Of a stretch of 39,924 bases of DNA, positions 25,369 to 31,669 are shown in pieces. Positions within the stretch are counted from its first letter, which is position 1. Each line of letters opens with the position of its first letter. A program made the position numbers and the translations under genes. The notes beneath the pieces were generated by a model that was given only the letters and a program-made list of their open reading frames with translations, had not been told where the DNA came from and ran no database searches. Origin of the DNA: an uncultured Bacteroidales bacterium (GTDB taxonomy: Bacteria; Bacteroidota; Bacteroidia; Bacteroidales; Muribaculaceae); assembly GCA_958418815.1 (NCBI GenBank), contig CATZGB010000026.1, forward strand, positions 1 to 39,924. Reading direction: 5' to 3'.

Positions 25369-25440
25369 TGTGGGGGTATGACTGGTGAGTTGGGGGATGG
25401 AGAGATGTGGATTGTGTCTGGAGGAAGCCGCCCTGCGCGG

Positions 25441-26781
25441 TCAGGCGGTCTGGTCCTGCGGCATGACTTTCACGCGCACCGATGTGATGCGGTGATGCTC
25501 GATGTCGAGGATGAGGAAGCGGCAGCGGCCATAGACCAGCGGCTCCTTCTCTTTCGGGAAGTCGCCTTTGATTGCCAGGAGCATGCCGGCGAGGGTCTCG
25601 CATTCCTCGGCCACATCCCGGTAGTCGTCGGCGTCGAGTCCGGTGATGCGGAAGAAGTCGTTGAGCAGGGTTTTCCCCTCGAAAATGTAGGTGTCGTCGG
25701 GCAGACGGCGGTAGGTGATTTCCTCTTCGTCATACTCGTCGTTGATGTCGCCGACGATTTCCTCAAGGACATCCTCGAGGGTCACCACGCCGCGCGTGCC
25801 GCCAAACTCGTCGACCACGATGGCTATGTGGATTTTGAGTTTCCTGAAATCCTCGAGCAGGTCGTCGATCATGCGTGACTCCGGCACGAAGTACGGCTCC
25901 CTGACGAGCGACTGCCACTTGAATCCGTCATCCCCCTCTTTGCCGGCTTGTTTGCCGTCGGGGATGTGGGGGAGAAGGTCGCGGGCATACAAAACCCCGA
26001 CTATGTCGTCTTGTGACTCGCCGAATACGGGCATGCGGGAGTAGCCTTTCGTGACGATTACATCCATCACCTCGGCGAAATCCATGTCGGAGTCAAGGCC
26101 AGTGATGTCGACGCGCGGGGTCATGATGGCTGCGGCGTTGGTGTCGCCAAACCGCAATATCCCCTGGAGCATCTCTTTGTCGGGGCGGTTCTCCACATCG
26201 GCTATCTCCAGGGCCTGGCCCAGCTCGTCGGCTGTTATGTTGCGGCTCTGGCGTGTCACGACCTTGTTGACCAGCTTTGTCGACTTCACCATGACGGATG
26301 AAAGCGGCCAGAAGAGCCGCATCAGAAAGTTGATGCCGCCGCAGGCGAAACCGGCCCAGCGCAGCGGGTTGGTGTTGGCGGCGAGCTTGGGGAGGATTTC
26401 CCCGAAGAGCAGAATCAGGAAGGTCAGGCAGACGGTCTGCAGCAGGAAGTTGGCCAGAGGGCTCATCTGCTCGAAAAGCGATGTCAGGGCGAATGATGTC
26501 AGCACGACAATCGTCACGTTGACAAGGTTGTTGGCAATCAGGATGGTGGCCAGGAGGCGTTCGGGCATGCCGAGCAGACGGCGTATCGCGCTTGAGCGCT
26601 CCGACTCGTCGAGGTCTTCAGCCTGCTGGGGTGTGATGGAGAAATATGCTATCTCGCTTCCGCTGACGAAGCCTGATATCAGCAACGCCACTCCCGCGAA
26701 ACACAACGCCACAATCTGGGCCGCCCCGAACGGGAGGGCCTCAAGGGCGATCATCAAAGGTGGTAAAGGGTCTGTGTCCAA
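25441..26781 (-). CDS. gldE: GldE-type CNNM/CBS transporter-like protein
   Basis: A 446-residue protein of the HlyC/CorC (CNNM-CBS-CorC) family. Order: four-helix CNNM membrane domain (GFVSGSEIAYFSITP, ATILIANNLVNV, FGEILPK), paired CBS domains (TPRVDITGLDSDMDF, RMPVFGESQDDIVGVLYARDLL) and a C-terminal CorC domain (IAIVVDEFGGTRGVVTLEDVLEEIVGDI). Paralogues act in Mg2+ or Co2+ homeostasis; GldE is named from gliding bacteria but is also found in non-gliders. Start choice matters: the ATG at 26838 overlaps the -33 element of the promoter at 26808-26839, so I favour TTG at 26781, which yields MDTDPLPPL, a GldE-like N-terminus. ATG at 26754 is the alternative. Confidence 0.85.
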   Translation of the reverse strand: MDTDPLPPLMIALEALPFGAAQIVALCFAGVALLISGFVSGSEIAYFSITPQQAEDLDESERSSAIRRLLGMPERLLATILIANNLVNVTIVVLTSFALTSLFEQMSPLANFLLQTVCLTFLILLFGEILPKLAANTNPLRWAGFACGGINFLMRLFWPLSSVMVKSTKLVNKVVTRQSRNITADELGQALEIADVENRPDKEMLQGILRFGDTNAAAIMTPRVDITGLDSDMDFAEVMDVIVTKGYSRMPVFGESQDDIVGVLYARDLLPHIPDGKQAGKEGDDGFKWQSLVREPYFVPESRMIDDLLEDFRKLKIHIAIVVDEFGGTRGVVTLEDVLEEIVGDINDEYDEEEITYRRLPDDTYIFEGKTLLNDFFRITGLDADDYRDVAEECETLAGMLLAIKGDFPKEKEPLVYGRCRFLILDIEHHRITSVRVKVMPQDQTA

Positions 26782-26807
26782 TTCTCTGTATAGCTTGGTT
26801 CGGGCTG

Positions 26808-26839
26808 CAAAGTTACAGATTATCCGGGATATTCCCAAA
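26808..26839 (-). promoter_or_regulatory. promoter of gldE and the phosphopantetheinyl transferase gene
   Basis: Minus-strand TTTG (26839-26836), a 20-nt spacer and TAACTTTG (26815-26808) match the consensus. It decides the gldE start, because only starts at or below about 26800 can be on the transcript. Confidence 0.75.
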
Positions 26840-26869
26840 TATATGTTGATTAGGCGGCAGGCAGTTGGT

Positions 26870-27343
26870 TCAGAATTCGGTGAAGGCGAACGGGAGGGTG
26901 GATACCACCGACGGGAGCCTGTAAATCACATCCTTTCCGGCCAGCAGCATTTCCACGGGGGCTCCGGCGAGCATCTCATATTCGAGCAGGGCCTGGCGGC
27001 AGCTGCCGCAGGGAGCGGTCGGGACGGCGGTGAACTCACCGTCGGTGCCGCGGGCGGCGATGGCTATCTTGCGGAACTTAGCGTCGGGGTACCGGGCGTG
27101 GGCGTAGAAGCAGGCCGACCGCTCGGCGCAGGTGCCCGAGGGGAAGGCTACATTCTCCTGGTTGCTTCCGGGGACGATTTCTCCGTTGTCGAGGAGGATG
27201 GCCGCCCCCACCGAAAAACGTGAATAGGGGGCATAGCTGCGGAATGAAGCCTCGCGGGCGGTGTCGACAAGCAGCGCGTCTGCGTCTTGCAGCTCTTCAT
27301 ACGACAGAATCTCGTAGGGGATTGATATGGTTTTCTTTTCCAT
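26870..27343 (-). CDS. cdd: cytidine deaminase
   Basis: A 157-residue zinc enzyme that converts cytidine and deoxycytidine to uridine and deoxyuridine in pyrimidine salvage. The zinc and catalytic motifs are intact: C72-A-E74 in GTCAERSA, and PCGSCRQ with C112 and C115. YAPYSRFSVGAAI is the usual N-terminal signature, and NQENVAFPSG the substrate loop. It is slightly longer than the usual homotetrameric form because of an N-terminal extension (MEKKTISIPYEILSYEELQ). It is divergent from the TPR gene and probably monocistronic. Confidence 0.95.
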   Translation of the reverse strand: MEKKTISIPYEILSYEELQDADALLVDTAREASFRSYAPYSRFSVGAAILLDNGEIVPGSNQENVAFPSGTCAERSACFYAHARYPDAKFRKIAIAARGTDGEFTAVPTAPCGSCRQALLEYEMLAGAPVEMLLAGKDVIYRLPSVVSTLPFAFTEF

Positions 27344-27423
27344 AGGTCGGTTGGTGGTCAGAAGTGGGATGTGGCGGCGGTGGCCGCCCGTGGTGGAGGC
27401 ACCGCGTGGGGTGAACCTCTCCG

Positions 27424-27431
27424 TAAAGATA
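27424..27431 (-). promoter_or_regulatory. near-consensus -7 element for cdd
   Basis: Minus-strand TATCTTTA differs from TAnnTTTG at the last base. It lies about 80 nt before the cdd start, in the AT-rich part of the divergent spacer. Confidence 0.4.
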
Positions 27432-27471
27432 ACGCTAAATTACGAAAAAAAGCCGAAATGGGGATGATTTT

Positions 27472-27503
27472 TTTGGCTGTTTGCGGCTAATTGCTTAATT
27501 TTG
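27472..27503 (+). promoter_or_regulatory. consensus promoter of the TPR protein gene
   Basis: TTTG at 27472-27475, a 20-nt spacer and TAATTTTG at 27496-27503 give a full match. The leader to 27573 is about 63 nt. Confidence 0.75.
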
Positions 27504-27572
27504 CGCTTCAAAGGCTGCCTGCCGCAAGGCCGGCGACATTCTCCCCGTGAAAAAACAAAAACATCATAATCC

Positions 27573-28256
27573 ATGTCTACAAAGAAAACCGAAACGACCG
27601 AATCAGGGCTGGAGGCCATCAACGACTCCCTGACATCGATGACAAACAAGGTACAGGACAACAAGAAGCTCATCACCATCTGCTCGCTCGCGGTGGTGGC
27701 TGTCGTTGTCATCATCCTGGCGTATGTCTACTTCTTCCGCGGCCCCGGTATCAACAAGGCCAACGACGCGATCGGCACCGCCGACCTCACCCTCGCCCAG
27801 GGCAACGACTCTGTGGCCCTCGCCCAGTACATGAATGTCGCCGACGAATATGGCTACGACGCTGCCAACCGTGCCGCCCTCCAGAGCGCCATCCTCCTCT
27901 ACCAGAAAGGTGATTACGAGAAGGCCCTCGACTACCTGTCGAAATACTCCGCCAAGGAGGAAATCATCGGTTCGGCCGCATATTCGCTCAAGGGTGACTG
28001 CTACGTCAACCTCGACAAGCTCCAGGATGCCGTCAAGTGCTACAAGGACGCCATCAGCCAGAGCGACGAGAATCCCGCCTACACCCCCTACTTCATGCTC
28101 AAGCTCGCCCGCGTCTACGCCGCCCTCGGCAACCACTCGGAGGAGGCCGCCATGTACAAGGAGGTGATGACAAAGTATCCCGCCTACGGCTCGGCCAACA
28201 ACATCGACGTGGAGAAGCTCTATGACCGTGCCAAGCTCCAGTCTGAAGCCAAATAA
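27573..28256 (+). CDS. membrane-anchored tetratricopeptide repeat protein
   Basis: A 227-residue protein. A short polar cytoplasmic head precedes one transmembrane helix (LITICSLAVVAVVVIILAYVYFF, about residues 33-55). After it come TPR-like helical pairs: DSVALAQYMNVADEYGYD, LLYQKGDYEKALDYLSKY, AAYSLKGDCYVNLDKLQDAVKCYKDAI and ARVYAALGNHSEEAAMYKEVMTKYP. The layout resembles the YfgM/TPR_21-type proteins of Bacteroidota, thought to act as periplasmic scaffolds or chaperone partners. It has a consensus promoter and is followed by a hairpin before panB, so panB may be read partly from the same promoter. Confidence 0.85.
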   Translation: MSTKKTETTESGLEAINDSLTSMTNKVQDNKKLITICSLAVVAVVVIILAYVYFFRGPGINKANDAIGTADLTLAQGNDSVALAQYMNVADEYGYDAANRAALQSAILLYQKGDYEKALDYLSKYSAKEEIIGSAAYSLKGDCYVNLDKLQDAVKCYKDAISQSDENPAYTPYFMLKLARVYAALGNHSEEAAMYKEVMTKYPAYGSANNIDVEKLYDRAKLQSEAK

Positions 28257-28286
28257 GACAATACCTTAAAGGAACAACGATATCAT

Positions 28287-28326
28287 GAAAGGCCTCCCTC
28301 CCCGTCGCGGGGATGGACGGCCTTTC
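28287..28326 (+). terminator. hairpin between the TPR gene and panB
   Basis: An outer 8-bp stem GAAAGGCC/GGCCTTTC encloses an inner CCCCG/CGGGG stem. There is no T-run (the tail is AGTTTGT), so it may be a weak terminator or attenuator, or may protect the upstream mRNA end. Confidence 0.45.
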
Positions 28327-28351
28327 AGTTTGTATGCAAAAACAAAAAAAG

Positions 28352-29173
28352 ATGTCAACAAACACCATAGACAAACCAAGGAAAGTGACCACGGCGACCC
28401 TGCGAAAGATGAAAGCCGCCGGGGAGAAAATCGCGATGCTGACCGCCTACGACTATTCGATGGCCCGTCTGGTAGACGGGTCGGGGATGGATGTCATTCT
28501 TGTGGGTGACTCCGCCACGAATGTCATGGCCGGCAACATGACCACGCTGCCCATGACCCTCGACGAGATGATCTACCACGCCCGTTGCGTGGCGCGCGGC
28601 ACAGAGCGTGCCCTCGTCGTCGCCGACATGCCCTTCGGCACATACCAGGGCGACGCCAATGCCGCCCTCCACAACGCCGTCCGCCTGATGAAAGAGTCGG
28701 GCTGCGAGGCTGTCAAGCTCGAAGGGGGCTCGGAAATCCGCGAGTCGATAGAGAAAATCCTCTCTGCCGGAATCCCCGTGATGGGCCATCTCGGCCTCAC
28801 CCCCCAGAGCGTCAACAAGTTCGGCGGCTACGGCATCCGCGCCAAGGAGGATGCCGAGGCCCGGAAGCTCCTTGACGACGCGAAGATGCTTGAAGAGATA
28901 GGCTGCTTCGCCATGGTGCTGGAGAAAGTCCCCTCGGAGCTTGCCCGCAAGGTGGCCGAGTCGGTCTCCATACCCATCATCGGCATCGGAGCCGGGAGCG
29001 GTGTCGACGGGCAGGTGCTCGTGGTCAACGACATGCTTGGCATGAACAAAGGCTTCAAGCCGAAGTTCCTGCGCCTTTACGCTGACCTCGGAGAGGCCAT
29101 TAACCAAGCCCTGACCCATTATATCTCAGACGTCAAGGCTGTCACCTTCCCCTCCCCTGAGGAAGCCTATTGA
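28352..29173 (+). CDS. panB: 3-methyl-2-oxobutanoate hydroxymethyltransferase
   Basis: A 273-residue TIM-barrel enzyme, the first step of pantothenate synthesis: it adds a methylene group from 5,10-methylene-THF to ketoisovalerate to give ketopantoate. Typical segments in order are MLTAYDYSMARLVD, VILVGDSATNVMAG with a Mg-ligating Asp, MPFGTYQG, AVKLEGG, MGHLGLTPQSVNKFGGY, LEKVPSELA and IGIGAGSGVDGQVLVVNDMLG. The start at 28352 (MSTNTIDKPRKVTTATL) is taken over in-frame ATGs at 28313 and 28334 because 28313 lies inside the hairpin and the shorter form has normal family length. Other pantothenate genes are not in the window. Confidence 0.96.
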   Translation: MSTNTIDKPRKVTTATLRKMKAAGEKIAMLTAYDYSMARLVDGSGMDVILVGDSATNVMAGNMTTLPMTLDEMIYHARCVARGTERALVVADMPFGTYQGDANAALHNAVRLMKESGCEAVKLEGGSEIRESIEKILSAGIPVMGHLGLTPQSVNKFGGYGIRAKEDAEARKLLDDAKMLEEIGCFAMVLEKVPSELARKVAESVSIPIIGIGAGSGVDGQVLVVNDMLGMNKGFKPKFLRLYADLGEAINQALTHYISDVKAVTFPSPEEAY

Positions 29174-29206
29174 GACTCCGCCATCCCGAATCTCCCCCCT
29201 CCTCCC

Positions 29207-29327
29207 AAAGGTCTCACGCAGATTGCGCGGATACGCAGATTTTTCGCGGATATAAAGAGGGATCTCGCAGATTGCACAGAAGCCATCCGGATGGCTTCTG
29301 TGCAATCTGTGCAATCTGTGAGACCTT
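29207..29327. repeat. nested palindromic intergenic repeat (CGCAGATT family)
   Basis: A 42-nt perfect palindrome (29268-29309, 21 bp per arm, no spacer) is enclosed by an imperfect outer inverted repeat: AAAGGTCTCAC at 29207-29217 pairs with GTGAGACCTTT at 29317-29327. CGCAGATT occurs three times between them (about 29217, 29234, 29267). Repeats built from CGCAGATT/AATCTGYG are familiar dispersed non-coding elements in Bacteroidota genomes. Short open frames through it look spurious. Function is unknown; it lies 34 nt past the panB stop and could also act as a terminator. Confidence 0.8.
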
Positions 29328-29469
29328 TACCCGAAAGATGCTGTTCCCCTCAGGAAGAATGGGAAATCCGGGAGTTCGGGAGTTATGGTAAGGAGGAGCG
29401 AGAGGATGGCGACCGGGGAAACTGCGTGAGACCGGGGCCGGGGGCATATGTATGAGGTGTATATAAACG

Positions 29470-29599
29470 AAAAGTGTGTTTCTTCACAGAAACACACCTC
29501 CCTCATAACCAAAATTCAAGTATATATGTTCTTTTCGTCTAACAAACGTTGTGTGCAAAAATCATCTCAAAGCGGACTGAGTTGTTGGCTTCTCAAATC
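29470..29599 (-). ncRNA. candidate small RNA (about 130 nt) upstream of rplU, antisense orientation
   Basis: Within the 785-nt gene-free stretch 29174-29958, a minus-strand promoter (TAACTTTG at 29612-29605, ATTG 19 nt upstream) reads into about 130 nt ending at a 10-bp hairpin plus TTTT (29497-29470). No ordinary gene fits. An 8-codon frame (MIFAHNVC, 29565-29539) is the best coding candidate. The unit resembles other independent sRNA units in architecture only; I recognise no family. The rest of the gap holds a palindromic repeat (29207-29327), the rplU promoter, and a GC-rich patch (29700-29830) in which I see no gene. Confidence 0.45.
29474..29497 (-). terminator. intrinsic terminator of the second small RNA candidate
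   Basis: A stem of GTGTGTTTCT and AGAAACACAC with a 4-nt loop is followed on the minus strand by TTTTCGTTT. It is the only T-tailed hairpin in this spacer. Confidence 0.6.
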
Positions 29600-29604
29600 C
29601 GATA

Positions 29605-29635
29605 CAAAGTTATGATTTCTCCCCCGAGAATCAAT
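29605..29635 (-). promoter_or_regulatory. orphan minus-strand promoter in the rplU upstream region
   Basis: TAACTTTG (29612-29605) with ATTG (29635-29632) at 19-nt spacing. No gene lies downstream on the minus strand before the panB 3' end. Confidence 0.5.
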
Positions 29636-29840
29636 CCTTTTTTCTGTTAAAATGAGTTAAGCGGCGTTTAATGATGACATTTGCGCCACAAAAAGTGTCG
29701 ATACGGCATGGCGTGTGAGGACCCGGCGGAGCCTGCTGGCGGCCTCCGGAGCGGGCCGTGTAAGGCGCGGGCCGGGATGTGTGGGCTGGCATTCTTGTCG
29801 GCATGCCAGTTTATTGAGCTGAGGCGCAGCGCGAAAAATA

Positions 29841-29872
29841 TTTGCCGGAATGAAAAAAAGTTTGTAACTTTG
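29841..29872 (+). promoter_or_regulatory. consensus promoter of rplU-rpmA
   Basis: TTTG at 29841-29844, a 20-nt spacer and TAACTTTG at 29865-29872 match the consensus fully. The leader is about 80 nt and structured. Confidence 0.8.
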
Positions 29873-29889
29873 TGGGCTTTTTAGCCGTA

Positions 29890-29929
29890 GCGGGCTTTTG
29901 GAAGCCGGCCCCTGAGGGGACGCGCCCGC
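29890..29929 (+). promoter_or_regulatory. structured leader hairpin before rplU
   Basis: GCGGGC (29890-29895) pairs with GCCCGC (29924-29929), and an inner CCCC-TGA-GGGG hairpin sits at 29909-29919. It lies wholly in the untranslated leader, where ribosomal protein autoregulation commonly acts. Confidence 0.4.
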
Positions 29930-29958
29930 AGGCATAACCATTAATCATCCAAGATTAG

Positions 29959-30279
29959 ATGTACGCTATCGTAGAAATCCAGGGACAGCAGTTCAAGGCC
30001 GAAGCCGGCAAATTCCTGTATGTCCACTATCTCGGCGACGAGAAGAAAGAGGGCGAGACCGTAGAGTTTGACAAAGTCCTCCTCGTTGACGCCGACGGTG
30101 CCGTGAAAGTAGGCGCGCCCACCGTGGAAGGGGCAAAAGTAGTTTGCGAGGTGAAACGTCCCCTCGTAAAGGGCGATAAGGTTATCGTCTTCAAGAAGAA
30201 ACGTCGCAAAGGCTACCGCCGCAAGAACGGCCACCGCCAGATGTTCTCCCAGATCGTGATCAAGGACGTAATTGCTTAA
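29959..30279 (+). CDS. rplU: ribosomal protein bL21
   Basis: A 106-residue large-subunit protein that binds 23S rRNA. MYAIVEIQGQQFKAEAGKFLYV is the canonical N-terminus, and FKKKRRKGYRRKNGHRQMFS the basic C-terminal RNA-binding signature. Length is normal. It is the first gene of the rplU-rpmA pair, 34 nt before rpmA, driven by a consensus promoter and ending at a strong terminator after rpmA. Confidence 0.98.
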   Translation: MYAIVEIQGQQFKAEAGKFLYVHYLGDEKKEGETVEFDKVLLVDADGAVKVGAPTVEGAKVVCEVKRPLVKGDKVIVFKKKRRKGYRRKNGHRQMFSQIVIKDVIA

Positions 30280-30313
30280 TCCCAACCGGAAAGTTCCGTA
30301 AACTAAAACTCAA

Positions 30314-30577
30314 ATGGCACATAAAAAAGGTGTAGGTAGTTCGAAGAACGGCCGCGAGTCAGAAAGCAAACGACTCGGTGTGAAAATTTTCGGTGGCCAG
30401 AAGGCTAAGGCAGGCAACATCATCAAGCGTCAGCGCGGTACGGTTCACCACCCCGGCCTGAACGTGGGGATGGGCAAAGACCATACTCTCTACGCTCTCG
30501 TTGATGGCACCGTTGTCTTCACCCATGGCAAGGAAGGTCGCCGCTTCATCAACGTGACTCCCGAAGCCGAGGCATAA
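30314..30577 (+). CDS. rpmA: ribosomal protein bL27
   Basis: An 87-residue large-subunit protein near the peptidyl-transferase centre. MAHKKGVGSSKNGRESESKRLGVK is the standard N-terminus without the cleavable extension seen in Firmicutes. GNIIKRQRGTVHHPGLNVGMGKDHTLYALVDG is highly conserved. It is co-transcribed with rplU. Confidence 0.98.
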   Translation: MAHKKGVGSSKNGRESESKRLGVKIFGGQKAKAGNIIKRQRGTVHHPGLNVGMGKDHTLYALVDGTVVFTHGKEGRRFINVTPEAEA

Positions 30578-30616
30578 CCCCGGTTTCAGTCAGCAAAACT
30601 GAAGAAAATTCCCGCT

Positions 30617-30662
30617 CCGGCGGGGCGTCGCGGAAACCCCGTCGCCCCGCCGGACGTTTTTT
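30617..30662 (+). terminator. intrinsic terminator of rplU-rpmA
   Basis: An 11-bp GC stem (30617-30627 with 30643-30653) around a 15-nt loop is followed by ACGTTTTTT. It lies 39 nt after the rpmA stop. Confidence 0.85.
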
Positions 30663-30695
30663 ATACAGCCCCGCGCGACCCGCAGGGCCGAAACC

Positions 30696-31493
30696 ATGAC
30701 AGATATGAAAAAGATTCTCATAATGGGTGCCACCTCCGGCATCGGCCTGCAGCTGGCCGAAGAGTATGCCGCCAGGGGATGGAAGGTAGGAGCCGCGGGG
30801 CGGTCGGCCGGTCAGCTCGCCAGACTCGCCGCGTTGTATCCCGATGGCATATTGATCCGCACCATCGACATCAATTCAGCCGACGCCCCCGCTGAGATGG
30901 AGGCCCTGGCAGGGGAGATGGGAGGGATGGATGTCTATCTCCATGTGGCAGGCATAGGCTATGACAACCTGCCGCTCAGGCCCCGCGAGGAAATCGCCGT
31001 GATGGAGACCAATGTCACAGGCTTCACCCGTATGGTGGGCGCGGCCTTCCGCTGGTTTCGCGACCATAACGCCGGGCGTGGCCACATCGCCGCCGTCACA
31101 TCCGTGGCCGGCACCAACGGCCTGGGGTGCCTCCCCGCCTATTCCGCCTCGAAAAGCTGCCAGCAAACCTATCTCAGGGCATTGGAGCAGCTCTGCGCGA
31201 TAGAGAAACTCGACATCAGATTCACCGACATCCGCCCCGGATGGATACGCACACCGCTTCTCGACGACGGCAGCCGTTACCCGCTGCTGATGACCGTGCC
31301 ATATGCCGTGAGCCGGATTGTCAGGGCCATCGGGCGCAGGCGGCGTGTGGCCGTGATAGACTGGCGGTGGAACCTGATTGTCGGCCTGTGGCGGCTGGTG
31401 CCCGACTGGCTTTGGGTGAGGATTCCGTTCTCCACTCCCCCTTTGGCCTCCCGTGGAGGCAACCCAAAGGATGCCCGTCATAAACAGGCGTAG
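30696..31493 (+). CDS. SDR-family NAD(P)-dependent oxidoreductase
   Basis: A 265-residue short-chain dehydrogenase. The cofactor motif TGxxxGIG appears as GATSGIG near the N-terminus. The active site is intact, with Ser in AAVTSVAG and Y-x-x-x-K in AYSASKSCQQ. A basic GRS after the second strand suggests NADP preference. The substrate is unknown. The C-terminal part (WRWNLIVGLWRLVPDWLWVRIPF) is hydrophobic and Trp-rich, as in SDRs that sit at a membrane. ATG at 30705 (MKKILIMGATSG) is an equally good start. It has no recognisable own promoter and follows the rpmA terminator. Confidence 0.87.
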   Translation: MTDMKKILIMGATSGIGLQLAEEYAARGWKVGAAGRSAGQLARLAALYPDGILIRTIDINSADAPAEMEALAGEMGGMDVYLHVAGIGYDNLPLRPREEIAVMETNVTGFTRMVGAAFRWFRDHNAGRGHIAAVTSVAGTNGLGCLPAYSASKSCQQTYLRALEQLCAIEKLDIRFTDIRPGWIRTPLLDDGSRYPLLMTVPYAVSRIVRAIGRRRRVAVIDWRWNLIVGLWRLVPDWLWVRIPFSTPPLASRGGNPKDARHKQA

Positions 31494-31633
31494 TAATGGA
31501 TGTGGGTGTCAACCAGTTGTCATTGTCTTCCCCGATGCCGTATCCTATGGCGCTAAAGCTGAATCCTTTGTCAGCCGGGAAAACGGTATGATAAGGAATG
31601 AGGGGATGGCTGAACAAAAAAATGGTGTAAAGC

Positions 31634-31664
31634 TTGGTGTTTGCCTGCGGATTGCCTAATTTTG
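31634..31664 (+). promoter_or_regulatory. promoter of the 7TM-HD protein gene
   Basis: TTGG (31634-31637), a 19-nt spacer and TAATTTTG (31657-31664). The start codon at 31670 lies only 5 nt after the -7 element, so the mRNA would be leaderless or nearly so. Confidence 0.65.
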
Positions 31665-31669
31665 CCATA

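Noticed and set aside
27440..27715. A small minus-strand ORF overlapping the TPR gene promoter and 5' end
   Set aside because: It crosses a consensus promoter and is antisense to the TPR protein start; the product is low-complexity.
29207..29327. A CRISPR-like array
   Set aside because: Repeat units are only 8 nt, the spacing is irregular and the whole folds as nested palindromes; no cas gene is present.
29126..29447. Several short open frames within and around the palindromic repeat
   Set aside because: They encode repeats of the CGCAGATT motif (CAICEI-, IAQIAQ-like peptides) on both strands, a known artefact of this type of intergenic repeat.
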